The notes beneath the pieces are model-generated. The model was not told the DNA's origin. It worked only from the letters and a program-made list of their open reading frames with translations, and searched no databases. From Gloeophyllum trabeum ATCC 11539 (taxonomy: Eukaryota; Basidiomycota; Agaricomycetes; Gloeophyllales; Gloeophyllaceae), in the NCBI RefSeq assembly GCF_000344685.1, contig NW_006920410.1:3397922-3461921 (forward strand): a stretch of DNA of 64,000 bases, read 5' to 3'. This document shows positions 11,285 to 23,090 of the stretch, one piece after another; the first letter of the stretch is position 1; each line of letters begins with the position of its first letter. Made by a program: the position numbers and the translations under genes.

Positions 11285-13720
11285 TCACCGACCCCGACTC
11301 GAGCCGACCGCCAGCGCCTCCCGCACGCTCCGCCTCAGCTCCTCGTGCTCCTTCCCGTCATAGCTCCCGCCGAGCACCCCGCCCGCGCTCGGCGTGATGC
11401 TCTGCGCCGCCTTCTCCACGACGTCGTCGAGGTCCGCGTCGACGTACTCCAGTATCCGCCGCGAGAGCAGCACGATCTCCGCGTCCCCCGTGTCCGTCTC
11501 CTGGTACGACTGTGAATGTGAGCGGTGCGAGCGAGGCGTGCCGCCCAGCGACGACGTCCGCGAGGTGTTGCGTGATTGTGAGAGTTGGCGGATGTTCGGG
11601 ATTAGAAGGTCGGAATTGCGGATGTTGCTGATGAGTTGAGGGTCTGCAACGACTGCTCAGCCCGGTTGCGCCTGTAAAAGTTTAATGGACATACCGCCTG
11701 ATTCCAAAAGCTGGACAATGGTCCACACGGCGATATGCTGGAACGTGGCATCGGGACTGGTCAAGAAGCGGTAGAGGTATCTGTGCATTCCTCCTTCAGG
11801 CTTATCCCAGACGTCATTGAAAGCAGAGTAGTCGTCCGTCGCTGTCCGCCCATCTGCAGATGCGTTCAGTACCTGCTGCACTACCCCATATCCGTCAACA
11901 TACCCTTCGACGATAGATTGCCAAGAGCTGCTGCGCTGTTGCCCTGCACTTCCGAACTCGGCGAGTTCGTCAAAGGAATCAAGACCTCGCATATGCCCAT
12001 CTCCAATAGCTGGCCCTTCAGCTCATCTTCAAACGACCGTCACTAAGCGATGATGTTCCAATGACAAGGCTTAGACAAAGCACCCACCACTCAGAGCCAA
12101 CACCGCAACGCACGCCGTCATCTCGCTCTGCACATTCATGGGCACTTCGAGCACCAACTGCTTGATGCTGTGCACCGCCCCGGCTTTCACAATTGCGAGC
12201 TTATTCTTTTCCGAGCTCGCCGCCAAATTACGCAGGGTAGAGATAGCATGACACTGGACCTCCTCGTTGTCCTTGAACGCTAGAAGATTGATCAACGGCT
12301 GGAGGAACCCAGCCTCGATAATGGGCGACTCGTTCTGCGGGTGGATGGACACATTGCGGACGCATGCGGCAGCGGAGAGTATCAGAGGCAAGTACGACGA
12401 CTGCAGGAGCCTGAGCAGCGGTGTGAGGCCGTCGCATTTGACGATCTCCAGCTGATATTTCTCTACAAACAAACGTCAGACTATTTCCGAGTACCAGTGA
12501 CATCACGCACCATCGCTAGCCAGATTCCGTAGTGCCAAAGCAGCCTGACACTGCACCTTCAAACTGGAGCTGTCCATCAAGGACACCAAGCTCGACACCA
12601 GTTTCGGTTCGCTCTGTGCTAGCTTCTTCCGGTTGACACCTATTTATAGATTACGTTCAGTCAGAATGCAAATCCGATCGATGAGGAGAGGGAAGCAGTA
12701 TACCATCCACGGCAATGTTACTGAGGGCGGTGGTGCAGTAGTACTGTACATCAGTATCCGGCGAATTTAGCAAGCTAACAAGCACAGGTATCGCTCCGGC
12801 GTTGACAAGTTGCTGACGGTTCTCGTCTAAAGAAGAGGACAGCGGAATTATTACAATCATCACACAGCTTGTTCACAGGACAACACACCTGAATGCGTCA
12901 TGTTCAATAGAGCACCTGTAGCGTTGCGTTGTACACGCATATCCTTCGATCGAGCTAACCGGGTGAGGGGAACTAAAGCGCCAGACTTTGCGATCTTGGT
13001 CTTGTTGTCATCTACCCCAACTCTGAGTACTCCACCGATCCCGGACCTCAAGAATGTACTTACCATGCGTAGCCAGGTTCGTCACGCATCCGACTGCGTT
13101 ACATTGAACCTCGACGTTCGGGCTGAGCATCTGTCTGATGAGCGGCTCCAAACCACCGAGCTTCACAATGAGAAGCTTGTTCTCAGCTGACGTGTATTTC
13201 AGCTTCGGATGCGCGAGACATCAGAGACATGCAGTTCTTACTGTTAACGGCGAGGTTGCCCAGCGCTGCGCTAGCTGCTCGCTGGACTTCGGTATCATGG
13301 CTGCTGAGGAGGAAGAGAATGGGATCCAGCGTATCCCTGCCGACCGGCCGCACCTCCTTCTCGGTAATTTCAGCGAACGCTAGCGCGGCACTCCGCTGGA
13401 GGTCGACATTATCGGAAAAGGAGAGGGTGGTAAGGGCCTGGAGGGGAGAGCCCTGGAAGAAGTTGGTGGTCGTCCGGTCTGGCGAAGCACAGTAAAGAGC
13501 ACCGACAAGGGGAAGAGCAGCATGACGACGTACTCTCGAGGAATTGGAGAAGGTCGGCTACCGCCTCGCGCTCGTTCTCCAGGAGTAACGGCTCATAAGA
13601 CTGGGACTTGCGCGAACGAACTGGGAACAAAGCGACCTCCTTCTTCAGTATTCAGCACAAAGACACGACAGTAGAGGACATACAGCAAGATTCGCAGCAG
13701 CTGCTTATGGCGTTACCCAT
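11285..13720 (-). CDS. VAC8: Armadillo-repeat vacuolar protein Vac8
   Basis: The N-terminus [12 protein letters not shown] carries Gly2 for myristoylation and a Cys cluster for palmitoylation, as in Vac8, which anchors to the vacuole membrane for inheritance, fusion and the nucleus-vacuole junction. A 63-base intron then joins to [19 protein letters not shown], the conserved Vac8 lead-in to the repeats. Armadillo repeats fill the rest, for example [40 protein letters not shown] and [20 protein letters not shown]. The C-terminal exon ends [20 protein letters not shown] and on to a Ser/Gly/Arg tail with stop at 11285. About nine introns cut the gene. Length (about 620 residues) fits fungal Vac8. 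Confidence is high; individual splice sites were checked only at the N-terminus. Confidence 0.95.
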
Positions 13721-14051
13721 GCTTAGAGGCCGCAAAGGTACAAATTGAACGTCACAGGCGACGGGAAGGAGTTGGGCGCTGTTTGGTTCGCTCAATCTCG
13801 ATCTGAGCTCGCAGTCACCTGCGACGAGCCACGTGCATTTCCTATTTTGGCATACGTGGCGGACAACCGCCCACGATTCGCCCAGGCTCTTCTGCAAAGT
13901 CGCGTCTACTTTACTCGACTTGAAGCTACTCGTACGGACAACGTCCTCATCTGGACCTAGGTGGTGCGCAAAAAAGATTATATAAACTGCAAAGCAAGAA
14001 AAAATACGACGGGCAAATAGCGGAGGTATACCCAAGTCAATCCTCGGACCC
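13721..14051. other. Short intergenic stretch upstream of VAC8
   Basis: This holds the VAC8 promoter and the 3' end of the GST-fold gene. A plus-strand ORF at 13745-13960 shows no family features. Nothing else is seen. Confidence 0.45.
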
Positions 14052-14801
14052 CTACTCGTTTAGCATCTTCCTGATCCCCTCATACTCGGGATGCAGTCTC
14101 TCCAGCATCCTCCTCACAAAGCCCTTAATCGCCACCTTTCCCAACACCAGCTTGTTGAAGTACGCGTTGCTCCTCTGACTCAGCCCATTCACCAAGAAGC
14201 CATATATGAAGACGTCTACCTCCGTGGGCGTCGCGGTCTGATGGAAATACTCCCTGCCGTCACTAAACTTCGCGTCCAGGGCGTCCACGAACTCTTTCTC
14301 CAGCGTGTGGACCTCCTCGAGAGAGTGCTGCCCGGTGCCCTGAGCCTTTAGGCGGCCAGTGATGCGCCGCCTGAAGTACCACGGGACGATCGCGCGGAAG
14401 GGCCAAGGTATCGTGTTGAATCCGGCTGCAGTCTGGGCGTAGCCCGCGTCGTCCACCCACCGCTCGTACACCATGCATGGGTAGACGACCTCCTCGAGCC
14501 ACCCCTGCCATGCCCTCGAGTCTCCTTTCTGTGCTGGGGTCAGCTCGGCGTCCAGGTCCTTGGATACGCCTGAAGCTTTAAGGTGTTGTATGATGAAGTG
14601 GGAGTCGGGGATTACTTCTCCCTTGGGCGTGGTGATGTAGGGTAGTTTACCCTTGGGGGCTGAGAACGGATAGGAGGGGACGTTCTCGTATGGGATAGAG
14701 GTAGCGCGCAGGTAAGAGTCGAGCTTTTGGCAGAACCCCGAAGAAGAGGGAGCATTTGGCTCGGTCAAGGGGAAGGCATGTACTTTGATAGTCTCTGGCA
14801 T
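14052..14801 (-). CDS. Metaxin/FAXC-type glutathione S-transferase-fold protein
   Basis: A single uninterrupted frame of 249 codons encodes a two-domain GST-fold protein. The N-terminal thioredoxin-like half reads KVHAFPLTEPNAPSSSGFCQKLDSYL with a cysteine where metaxin/FAXC-type proteins often have one, then KGKLPYITTPKGEVIPDSHFIIQHL, the usual GST substrate-side turn (LPY) and the Asp-Ser after it. The C-terminal helical half contains EEVVYPCMVYERW and ATPTEVDVFIYGFL. Relatives include failed-axon-connections proteins and cadmium-response GSTs; the role in fungi is unclear and classical glutathione transfer is not assured. It is intronless among intron-dense neighbours. It is divergent from CCA1, with 476 bases between the starts. 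Confidence 0.8.
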   Translation of the reverse strand: MPETIKVHAFPLTEPNAPSSSGFCQKLDSYLRATSIPYENVPSYPFSAPKGKLPYITTPKGEVIPDSHFIIQHLKASGVSKDLDAELTPAQKGDSRAWQGWLEEVVYPCMVYERWVDDAGYAQTAAGFNTIPWPFRAIVPWYFRRRITGRLKAQGTGQHSLEEVHTLEKEFVDALDAKFSDGREYFHQTATPTEVDVFIYGFLVNGLSQRSNAYFNKLVLGKVAIKGFVRRMLERLHPEYEGIRKMLNE

Positions 14802-15277
14802 GATTGACCCGATCTATGTCCTGAGGCTCGAGTCAGATTCATGTTAACTGCGACGATGGAACCACTTCATCACCTTTTCCCGGTGCAGACCTCTGCAGGC
14901 CGTGACTTGAGAGGGCGAAGAGATGCAGGCTCCCCCCCCCTCCCCCACTGTCTTTATACTGCACGGATGCATCAATCTCCTGCGACATCCGCAGCCCCTG
15001 TATGCACATTGTACCCTGCGTCGGCAGTGTTTCGGTTTCCCAGATAAAGGATAGGCGGAATGCCTGCTCTATTGACTGCGCACTTACACGTATGACCGCA
15101 GTCGGAATGCACTAGCTACAGATTACTATTGACACCATTTGCCTACTTATTGAAGTTACGGGAGGTTGGTCCCTGCGCCCTGGCACAGAAACATTTCCCC
15201 GAAGTCGACGTCAGGCTTCCACAGACTTCGAGATCGCAGAATCCCGGTCATTCGACCAAACATCAGCCACTGACACC
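14802..15277. promoter_or_regulatory. Divergent promoter region of GST-fold gene and CCA1
   Basis: Two start codons face away from each other across this stretch, so it should carry both promoters. A pyrimidine run including nine consecutive C at about 14932-14940 and CCCCC just after is the only marked feature. No TATA box is clear. Confidence 0.45.
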
Positions 15278-17534
15278 TTGCAAAGAGCGACTTACATAAA
15301 CGTGTACATGCTATTGCTGAAACATCTGAGTCGCATTCATTGCTGTACATATCCTGCTTTCCGCTCGCGTCGCATGGCCAGCAGCTTCATCTCTCTCAAA
15401 AATGTCCCCGTCCAGCGGATCCAGGTACCCGAGAATATGTCGGTCACTCTGACTGAGGAGGAAGATCAAATCTGTACGTTCCTGGACGAATGCACGAAGA
15501 ACATGGCCGAGAAGGATGGCGTCTCTACGTCATGTAGAATAGCGGGAGGATGGGTTCGGGACAAGGTCAATCGGCAGCACAGTCCTTGGTATCGTATATA
15601 TTCTGATGTACGTTTCGTACGGAAGTTATTAGGCGCACAGAGCAATGATATGGATATTGCCCTGAGTGACATGATGGGATTCCCCTTCGCTGAGCGCTTC
15701 GTCTCGTTCGTGTCTGAGGAGAAGAACGTCGAAGTGGGCAAAATATCGAAGGTGGAGAGCAATCCGGAACAGTCGAAGCACCTTGAGACAGCGAAGACAA
15801 AGCTCTTCGGTATCGAGCTTGAGTTTGTCAACCTGAGGAGTGAGGAGTACACGGACGATAGTCGCATTCCAACGCAAATCGTGAGCGGTATTCAAGACTG
15901 GTCGTAGATCAGGTCACACTCTGATCAACTACCGTATACTGGCCATAGAAATTCGGAACACCGCTCGAAGATGCCCTTCGTCGAGATATCACAATTAATG
16001 CGCTCTTTTACAATGTGCACTCTCGAGAAGTCGAGGATCATACTAACAAGGTCGGTACCTGAGTAGCAGACTCTCCTTGACGCGACATCAATGAATATCA
16101 GGGATTGCAAGACCTCAAAGATGGTGTCGTGCGGACGCCCCTTCCTCCAAAAGAGACATTCATGGACGATCCGTTGCGGGTAATTCGTTGCATACGATTT
16201 GCCAGCCGATTTGGATATAACATGGTGCCGGAGTTGCAAGACGCAGCCCGTGATCCACAGATTCAAGTAAGTCATCTTTTCCGAGGCTATACAGTAGAGT
16301 ACGCGGTAAACGTGACCAACCCCTGACAAGTCGGCTGTCATCTCGAAAATCAGTCGCGAAAGGGTCGGAGAAGAGCTCGACAAGATGATGAAGGGTATGA
16401 GCATTGCAATATTACTGAACGACCGATTCGTAGCAACTGACTGTAACATAGGCCGAGACCCCCTCCGGTCAGTCCATCTCATCAACGACCTCTCCCTCTA
16501 CGACTCGGTTTTCCCCCTACCTTCGTCCGTTACCTCCATCCAGTCCAAACCACCGTCCCACCCCTCGACTTCCCTCGCTGCCGCCTCCGTTCTTCACACC
16601 CTCCTTTCCACATCCTCTCTCCCTCCACTCCACCCCTTGTTCACCTCCACCTCCACCGCCCTCGACTCTTCTACAAAAGCCCGCCTCTACTTCGCCTGTG
16701 CCCTAACCCCTTTTGCGGGTATCACGTACACAGACGCAAAGGGCAAGGTGCATCCGGTCGTCGAAGCGGCCATCCGGGAATGTCTTAAGCTCGGCACGCA
16801 GAATCATTATCTTGACGGGATACCAGCGCTGTTCGCGGCTGCAGATGTCCTAAGGAACCCAGTGCTCGAACGGTTTGACCAGCCATCCCAGAGAGTTGCT
16901 ATCGGTAAGAGATCAGGGGCGGATCAGATTTTCATCGTTAACCCACGGGCTAGGGCTGGTGCTGCGTGACAAGTCGGTGCACAATCCGAATACCGGCTCG
17001 CACTGGGTCACCTCGACGCTGTTCTCCTTGGTACAGGAGCTGGTGTCGCTCTGGGATCCCGAAGGTGATGAGTTGGACGGTGAGGTCATCCTAAGGAGCA
17101 CGGGAGATTGATACTTAGCCTCCTCCGATTTCCAGTCAGACAGGCGGCAGAGCGGATAGGCGTCTATAACGCCTTTATGTCTAGGATCGACGAGCTTGCA
17201 CTGCAGTCTGCTGCTGATATGAAACCAATACTGACGGTGTGTCTTCGCGCGCATACCACTTCGTCTTGGTGACTCAGTGCGTTGTTCACAGGGCCGCGAT
17301 GTCGTAGCTGAACTGAATGCCAAACCTGGGCCCTGGACAGGACAGGCTCTGGCGCGCGTAGTGGAGTGGCAACTGGACCATCCACAGGGCACAAAGGAGG
17401 AGTGCGCCACTTGGCTGAGGGCGGAACATGCAGAGGGAAGGATCGAAGCTGTCGATCCGAAAGCGCCAGAGCAAGCTACTGGTAAGAGGCGCGAGGGAGG
17501 CGGGGAGAAGAACCCAAAGAAAGCGAAGCGCTGA
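15278..17534 (+). CDS. CCA1: tRNA nucleotidyltransferase (CCA-adding enzyme)
   Basis: The enzyme adds CCA to tRNA 3' ends. The class II nucleotidyltransferase core is visible: RIAGGWVRDK (motif A start), then across a 60-base intron LLGAQSNDMDIALSD with the metal-binding DxD, later EDALRRDITINALFYN (motif B) and FMDDPLRVIRCIRFASRFG (motif D with DPxRxxR). The C-terminus is basic (GKRREGGGEKNPKKAKR). Two in-frame starts exist. ATG at 15278 gives about 32 extra residues rich in Arg, Leu, Ser and His without acids, like a mitochondrial presequence. ATG at 15374 (MASSFISLKN) gives the cytosolic/nuclear form. Yeast CCA1 uses the same trick. Introns lie at 15566-15625 and near 15900-15950, 16050-16105, 16267-16330, 16395-16450, 16890-17120 and 17230-17290. 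Confidence 0.93.
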
Positions 17535-17879
17535 TGCTTTAGACTAGCGCTAGCGCACTTCCTCGTATGGCGTATTCATAAGCATCGATGAAGTAGAAGT
17601 GCTGGATTGCAGATGAGGTAATGATACGGTAGCGGCACATGCGCGTTCGGGGACAGCCATTTCATTGTACAAGAAAGCTTACGAAGACAGAAGACATGCA
17701 TATAGACGGGACATAAGATCGAAGCAGGAGCGGTACGGCGTAAGCTATGAGCGCGCTTTTGGCGCTTTGGTAGTCGGGATACGGAAGAAAACAGACCCAG
17801 CTCATGGAAAGAAATGTACGTACTCTTTCTTTCTTTCAGAGAAGACGAATTAGAAAGGGAAAGATGAGAAATCCACTGA
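17535..17879. other. Convergent 3' region of CCA1 and HMG-box gene
   Basis: Two genes end toward each other here. T-rich runs (CTTTCTTTCTTTC near 17825) may belong to 3' UTR signals. No gene is seen. Confidence 0.45.
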
Positions 17880-19159
17880 TCAGTACGGCGCGTCGAAGTT
17901 GAGGTATTGGGTGAGGTCCATGTCGGGGGTTGCGAAGGGCGAAGGATTATCCCAGACGAACAAAGACGAGGAACCGTCATTGATGGGCTGGGTGACGCCC
18001 TCGATGGCCGCATATGAAGTAAATAGAGCAGAATAATCCACGCCCGCAGTAGTCCATTGCTCCATGCTGGAAAGCTGCTCCTGCGGCAAGTACAACTCGC
18101 CCACAGGGTGGTGCACGAGATCAGTGTGATCCCCTTGCAGCAGGTGGATGCCAATCTGTTGTTGGACGCCCTGTAAATCATGATCAGCGAAGAGTACGTG
18201 TCCGCTGGCAGATGCACGCACCTCAGGATTGACAGGCTGGGACGACAAAGCGAGCGCAGACATATCTTCCGTGGGGGCGAACACAGGGGTGTCGTGTACA
18301 AAGGAAGGTTCGAACGTAAGACCTGGCATCTGAGGAGACTCCTGCTTGGGCGGAGGAGAAGGCGGCTGCTCCACGACACGCTGGCGAGAACGGATCTTCG
18401 GCGCCTTCGTCTCTATCTTGGGCTCCCGCTTGGAGCCCTGGCTCTCCAGCTCGTTCAGGCGACGCTCGAGCTCGTCTCCTTCGTATCCGTCGAGGATCAG
18501 CTTGGCCATGACCTCGCAGCGTCTCTGGTCATCCGCCCCATTCCTCTTGACGCGCCTCTTCGAACCCTTCTTCTTCTGTCCAGAGGGGTGATACTTGTAG
18601 TCGGGATACAGGCGGGCGTGCTCTTGCTTCTCCCTCTCGGCTGCGGCATGGTAAGGAGCTCGCTGCTCGGGCGACAAACTGTTCCATACGTGGCCCGCCA
18701 CACGGCTATGGCATCGCTGATCACGTTCAACAGACTCCTTCAGCCAACCGCCTCTGACGAGGTCCTTGCGGAACATGATGAAGGCGTTGGGCGGACGCGG
18801 GATGTGATCGTCGCCTCGCTGGCGGGCATGGGAGGACTTGGACTTGGACTTGGAGCGATGAGCCGGCGACGGAGACGGCAAGCCATCAGAGCTGAGACTG
18901 GGGCTACTAGTGGTCGACGAAGGAAGGGAGGAGTGATACGAGGAAGGCGTCGTAGTCTGCGACGAGGCTGGGCTTAACGTGGTCGGGTAAAGTAGGCTCT
19001 CTTCGCCCCAGTAGGTTTCCCACTGTGCGGAATCTACGGGACCATAACAAGCAAGTAAGAACGTTGGGGACCCACAGTCGCAAATAAACAGTACTCACCG
19101 CCAAGTGGCTCCTGCCTCGAGAGGCGGCGAGAGCGTCTGACGTTGCGGATAGCAGGCAT
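17880..19159 (-). CDS. HMG-box transcription factor
   Basis: The HMG box begins IPRPPNAFIMFRKDLV and continues SRVAGHVWNSLSPEQRAPYH and AAAEREKQEHARLYPDYKY, followed by a basic stretch (KKKGSKRRVKR). It is of the sequence-specific MATA/SOX type. The start at 19159 (MPAIRNVRRSRRLSRQEPLG) is joined by one intron (about 19020-19101) to a Ser/Thr-rich linker. The C-terminal half is rich in Pro, Gln, Asp and aromatic residues, like an activation region, and ends LTQYLNFDAPY. A 51-base intron (18171-18221) has no stop and is a multiple of three, so retention would add 17 residues. I saw no homeodomain or pheromone genes nearby, so this need not be a mating-type gene. Confidence 0.88.
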
Positions 19160-20346
19160 GGCGAGTGGCTATTGCTGCAATCGATAGAGGTGCGTTTGCT
19201 TTCGTTCGAAATCGCTCTTGAGGGGAGCGGTGGGTGCTGGGGTATGTCCTCTGGAGAGCCATTGTGCGTCCCTTTTGAATGTTCGGCCTGAGAATACTGC
19301 ATTTTCCGTGCTCTGGCGTAGGGAAGGTAGTTATCACTCTCTCGGAGCCTCGTTGAAGAAACGAGGCAAATTCTCAACTTTATTTTGATCTAGATATTAA
19401 TGGTCGCAATCGACCTTACCTTTTGTAGGACTTGATAAATGCTTCCGGCTCCGCCCCCGCCGTCCCCCCCAGCTCAGATCAATGTTTGGAACCTACGTGC
19501 GTTTCTCTTCAAAAATTAGGTCGTTGGAAGGCGCCATGTCTGAAGGGTACGCTGACCGAAGCTCGTCTTTTTTCAGCGCCAAACAAGACCGGAAATGAAT
19601 AAACAGTGCACGGAGGCAAATACAAGTGGCGTAGTCCAAGGCACTGGTTACTATAATAGGATCTCTGTCAGCAGTTCCGCCGATCGGCACACCGTCCATA
19701 GCGATGCACGAGAACCGAAAGAACCATTCCATCGCTGCATTAGGATGTGATCCCTGGCATGGTTGTGATAATAGGGCGGGGGAATCTTCCCACTACGACG
19801 CTGTTGATCTGCCCAGCACCACACGCTATGACATGCCGTTCATCATGCTTTGGCCATTCAGGTAATTTGGGACTCCACGTACGGCGGTGCCCGACGCACT
19901 GACGAGGCACAATGGCTGAGAGGATCAGTACCCCTCTACCGGTCCTATCAACGCGTCTACATGATGTTCTATCTTGCCCTCAATTATTAACATAGGTCTA
20001 GGCAAGCGTCCGCCGCCATAGTCCCTCGCATCTCGCATTGCTTGGACATGAGGATGTTTTGGCAAAACTGACTGAGATAACTCGTTTGAGCGTACAAAAG
20101 ACCAGCCACTTTGCACGCATCCACAACGCCCTCCAGCGGGGTATGAAGTACAAAAGAACACACTTGATCCCCGTGGTGGACTTCGGAGAATAGCCGCTAA
20201 CATGTTCCGTACGTCGTACTTATATTCACTCTCGACGAGTGGCTTTCGGAGTGGCGTTCTAAGGACAATGGTCACACAGAGTGTAACGGTAACGAGAAGC
20301 GCAGCCACACCACCAGATGTCGATAGGGCACCCGGATCATCTTCCA
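19160..20346. other. 1.2 kb intergenic stretch between HMG-box gene and ROK1
   Basis: The HMG-box promoter lies at the left and the ROK1 3' end at the right. Minus-strand ORFs at 19493-19732 and 19925-20530 have no recognisable domain; the second overlaps the ROK1 last intron and exon and is explained as a shadow. Around 19445-19475 there is a C-rich stretch (CCGCCCCCGCCGTCCCCCC). No RNA gene was recognised. Confidence 0.45.
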
Positions 20347-22542
20347 TTATCGGTCCCCTCCCCGGTTTTCCAACTGCTCGCTTGACTCGCCGTTCCGCGC
20401 CGCCTTTTCTTTCCGACGCTTCGAGCCAGCAATCATATCCCTGTTGGGGTACGAGCAGCGAGATCAGCTTATTGTGCTCGATCTGTACCCCTCCAAACAG
20501 TCGCCGAGGCTCACCTTTTTTTGATCGCATCGTTCCTACCGATCTTCCGAGCCTTGTCGACGAAGTCGCCCCTCTGGACCTTGCCCATTGCCTTCCGCTT
20601 CATCTTCGAGGGCTTCGGCAATTTCATGATCCACTCGGGGACAGTAGAGCCAGATTGCAGAATAACGTTGGCGATACTATGATTGCGAGAAGACCCATTA
20701 TACAGGGACCCACATAATTGAGATTCGAAACGTACGATTTCAGGAAAGGTGCGTCTTCGTTCGTGAAGTACGTCACCGCCTTGCCCTCCCGACCAGCGCG
20801 CCCAGTCCGTCCTAAGGGTCCCCACTGTAAGCACATGGATAGACGGAATCGGCCAATAATACGCACCGATCCTATGGATATAGCTCTGGACACTGGTGGG
20901 GAAGTCGTAGTTGATGACTTCCCTGACACCCTTGAAGTCCATGCCGCGAGCCATGACCTCCGTACTGACCATCACCCAGCTCTCGCCTCTCCGCATACGC
21001 GTCACCGCGTCTTCCCTTTCCTTCTTCGTCATGCCCGCATGCAGGCAGTCTACGTTAGGCACGCCGTTGATGATTAACTCTTCGGCTAAAGAGGTTGCAC
21101 GGGGCTGAGACGATACGAATATGAGGACGGGGGGATTATAGGGTTGAGACAGATACGTCAACAGAGTCGGGAGTTTGGACGACTCGTCGGCGACGTAGGT
21201 TAGGGACTGTGCAATAAGAGGTAGGGGGGTATCTCTGATCAATCGATTAGTTTGGAGCATCCAAAGTAGTAAGCAGGCTAATAACTTACTTCAGACCAAC
21301 GACAATACGTATGGGGTCCCTGAGCATCTCCATAGCGAGCTTCTCGGCTCCCGCAGGTAGAGTAGCACTGAAGACCGCCTTCTGGATAGATGGATGCGTG
21401 CAGGCCGCTACAACTTCCTGGACTTGCTCTAAAAATTCGGTGTCGAGCATACGATCGGCCTCATCCAGCACAAGGTGTCTTACGCTAAACAGATGATACG
21501 CATTCAATATCTATCGGGGCACGAGAAAACGTCAGTCGCACTTGCTCAAGTCCAGTGTACCATTTTGTAACGACGCCACCAAACGCAACGGTGTGCTTAT
21601 AATCACGTCTGACGCGATATACATCAGACTTGGATACGACCTCAGCAACGAGTAGTAGACTGACCTACTTTGTCCCGCGCATTCTTGTCCGCTAGCGTAG
21701 CAGCCGTGGCCTTGCTGAACAAGACAATCCGCCATTTTCGACCTTCTGCCATACGTAGGAACTCGTTGTGTATTTGATGAGCAAGCTCTCTAGTCGGCGC
21801 GAGGATTACGGCCCGGACGCCTGCACCAGCGGTAGACTTGGCACTTGCCGCCGGTGCGCCCAAGGCTTGCAGGACCGGGAGGGTGTACGCGAGTGTCTTT
21901 CCCGTACCTGTCGGCGATATGGCAGCTAGATCACGGCCCTGAAGTAAAGAGACTGAGCAGCGCAATAGCACACTTTGAAGAAACCTGCGTACCTCCAGCA
22001 GAATAGGCACGCCGTGCGACTGGATACCTGTGGGATGCTTGAAGCCATTCGAGGCGAGATTTGTTAGGAGACGGGAGGAGAGGTGGTATCGCTCCTTCAG
22101 CGCCTCAAAAGAATCGGCCGGCCCAGGAACATTGGATCCTTTGGCCGTTACACGGTGTCGTTGGGTAGGTTGAGCACTTGAAGATTCTGCGTCACTTCCT
22201 TCTCGTCCTAGTTCATCCTCCTCATCATCCTCGTCCTCCTCGTCCTCGTCCACTCTTCTCCGCTTTCCGTCATGTGCCTCCGCGTTTTCACCAGCTTTCC
22301 GTTTGACGGCCGGGCCGCCCTTTGCGTACTTGAAGAAGTCAAGCTCGGCAGGGAGTTCGCCACTGTCATATTTAACTGCTTCCTTCCTTTTGGCCGAATT
22401 CCCCTTCTCTTTCTGCCAGAGGTCAGCGTGTGGAAGATGGTGAGAAGGGCCCCGGACATACATTAAACAACCGAACGTCGTCTTTGAACCGAGTTTTGTC
22501 AAACTTCACCCCTCCACGAGAGAGCAGTTGAAAAGCCTCCAT
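20347..22542 (-). CDS. ROK1: DEAD-box RNA helicase Rok1/DDX52
   Basis: This ATP-dependent RNA helicase acts in the nucleolus in 18S rRNA processing. Motifs in order: the Q-motif region GFKHPTGIQSHGVPILLE, Walker A SPTGTGKT, APTRELAHQ, STPLRLVA, VLDEADRMLD, SATLP, FVSSQPRA, STEVMARGMDF and HRIGRTGRAGR. The start at 22542 (MEAFQLLSRGG) gives the short N-terminus and an acidic Asp/Glu run (about 22205-22265) normal for Rok1. The stop at 20511 is avoided by a 74-base intron (20441-20514). The final exon then reads RDMIAGSKRRKEKAA and stops at 20347, which matches the basic tail of the family. Six or so introns. Divergent from the GH43 gene. Confidence 0.95.
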
Positions 22543-23090
22543 GATCTAAGGTTAAACGGGTGGACGATGGGGCAGGTAACTTAGATCGAAATGCTGAGGC
22601 CCGGGGACGGGACGGAGCGTTACGAAGAATCGCGAGAATCGCTCAGAAAGGGATCCCACGCGAGCGATCGGGCGGCTCGTGGGCCGGGCGAGGCCGGACG
22701 TCGATCGAATCGCTCCCGATAACCGCTGCCAGTCCGATGCAAATGCGTCCACCATAACGCGCCGGGCACGGAGACGCACCTTTGCACGGCCAGACGCGGT
22801 CCTCTGCTGCAATACAGCCCTGTTTTATGCCGTCTTTGACCTCTGCAGTACTCGCCGGTGGCTTGCACGTGTAATGAGGCGCAGATGGATGCACGCTTCT
22901 TTCGGGTCCGCACGAGCCCCCCGGCGGACCGTCGACTCTCTACACACAGTTGGGACGTCCCGTGGTGATCAGACATTTCATATCTGCCTCAGTTGGAAAG
23001 TTACCTTGTATTTCAGACACCGAGTGCTTCTCATGACCAGCGATATAAAGCTGAAGGGGATTGGGAGAAGGATACTGCAAGGTCCCAACC
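22543..23090. promoter_or_regulatory. Divergent promoter region of ROK1 and GH43 gene
   Basis: Two starts face away from each other across 548 bases. Overlapping ORFs on both strands show no family signature. A GATATAAAGC sequence at 23041-23050 lies about 45 bases before the GH43 ATG and may serve as its TATA element. Confidence 0.5.

Noticed and set aside
14931..14946. C-rich run in the GST/CCA1 divergent region
   Set aside because: A simple homopolymer tract that is also prone to sequencing error; no function can be argued.
17880..19159. HMG-box gene as part of a mating-type locus
   Set aside because: Agaricomycete mating loci carry homeodomain pairs or pheromone and receptor genes, and none is next to it. 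HMG-box genes are common elsewhere.
19925..20530. Minus-strand ORF of 201 codons beside ROK1
   Set aside because: It crosses the last intron and final exon of ROK1 in another frame, which explain the region; it has no family signature.
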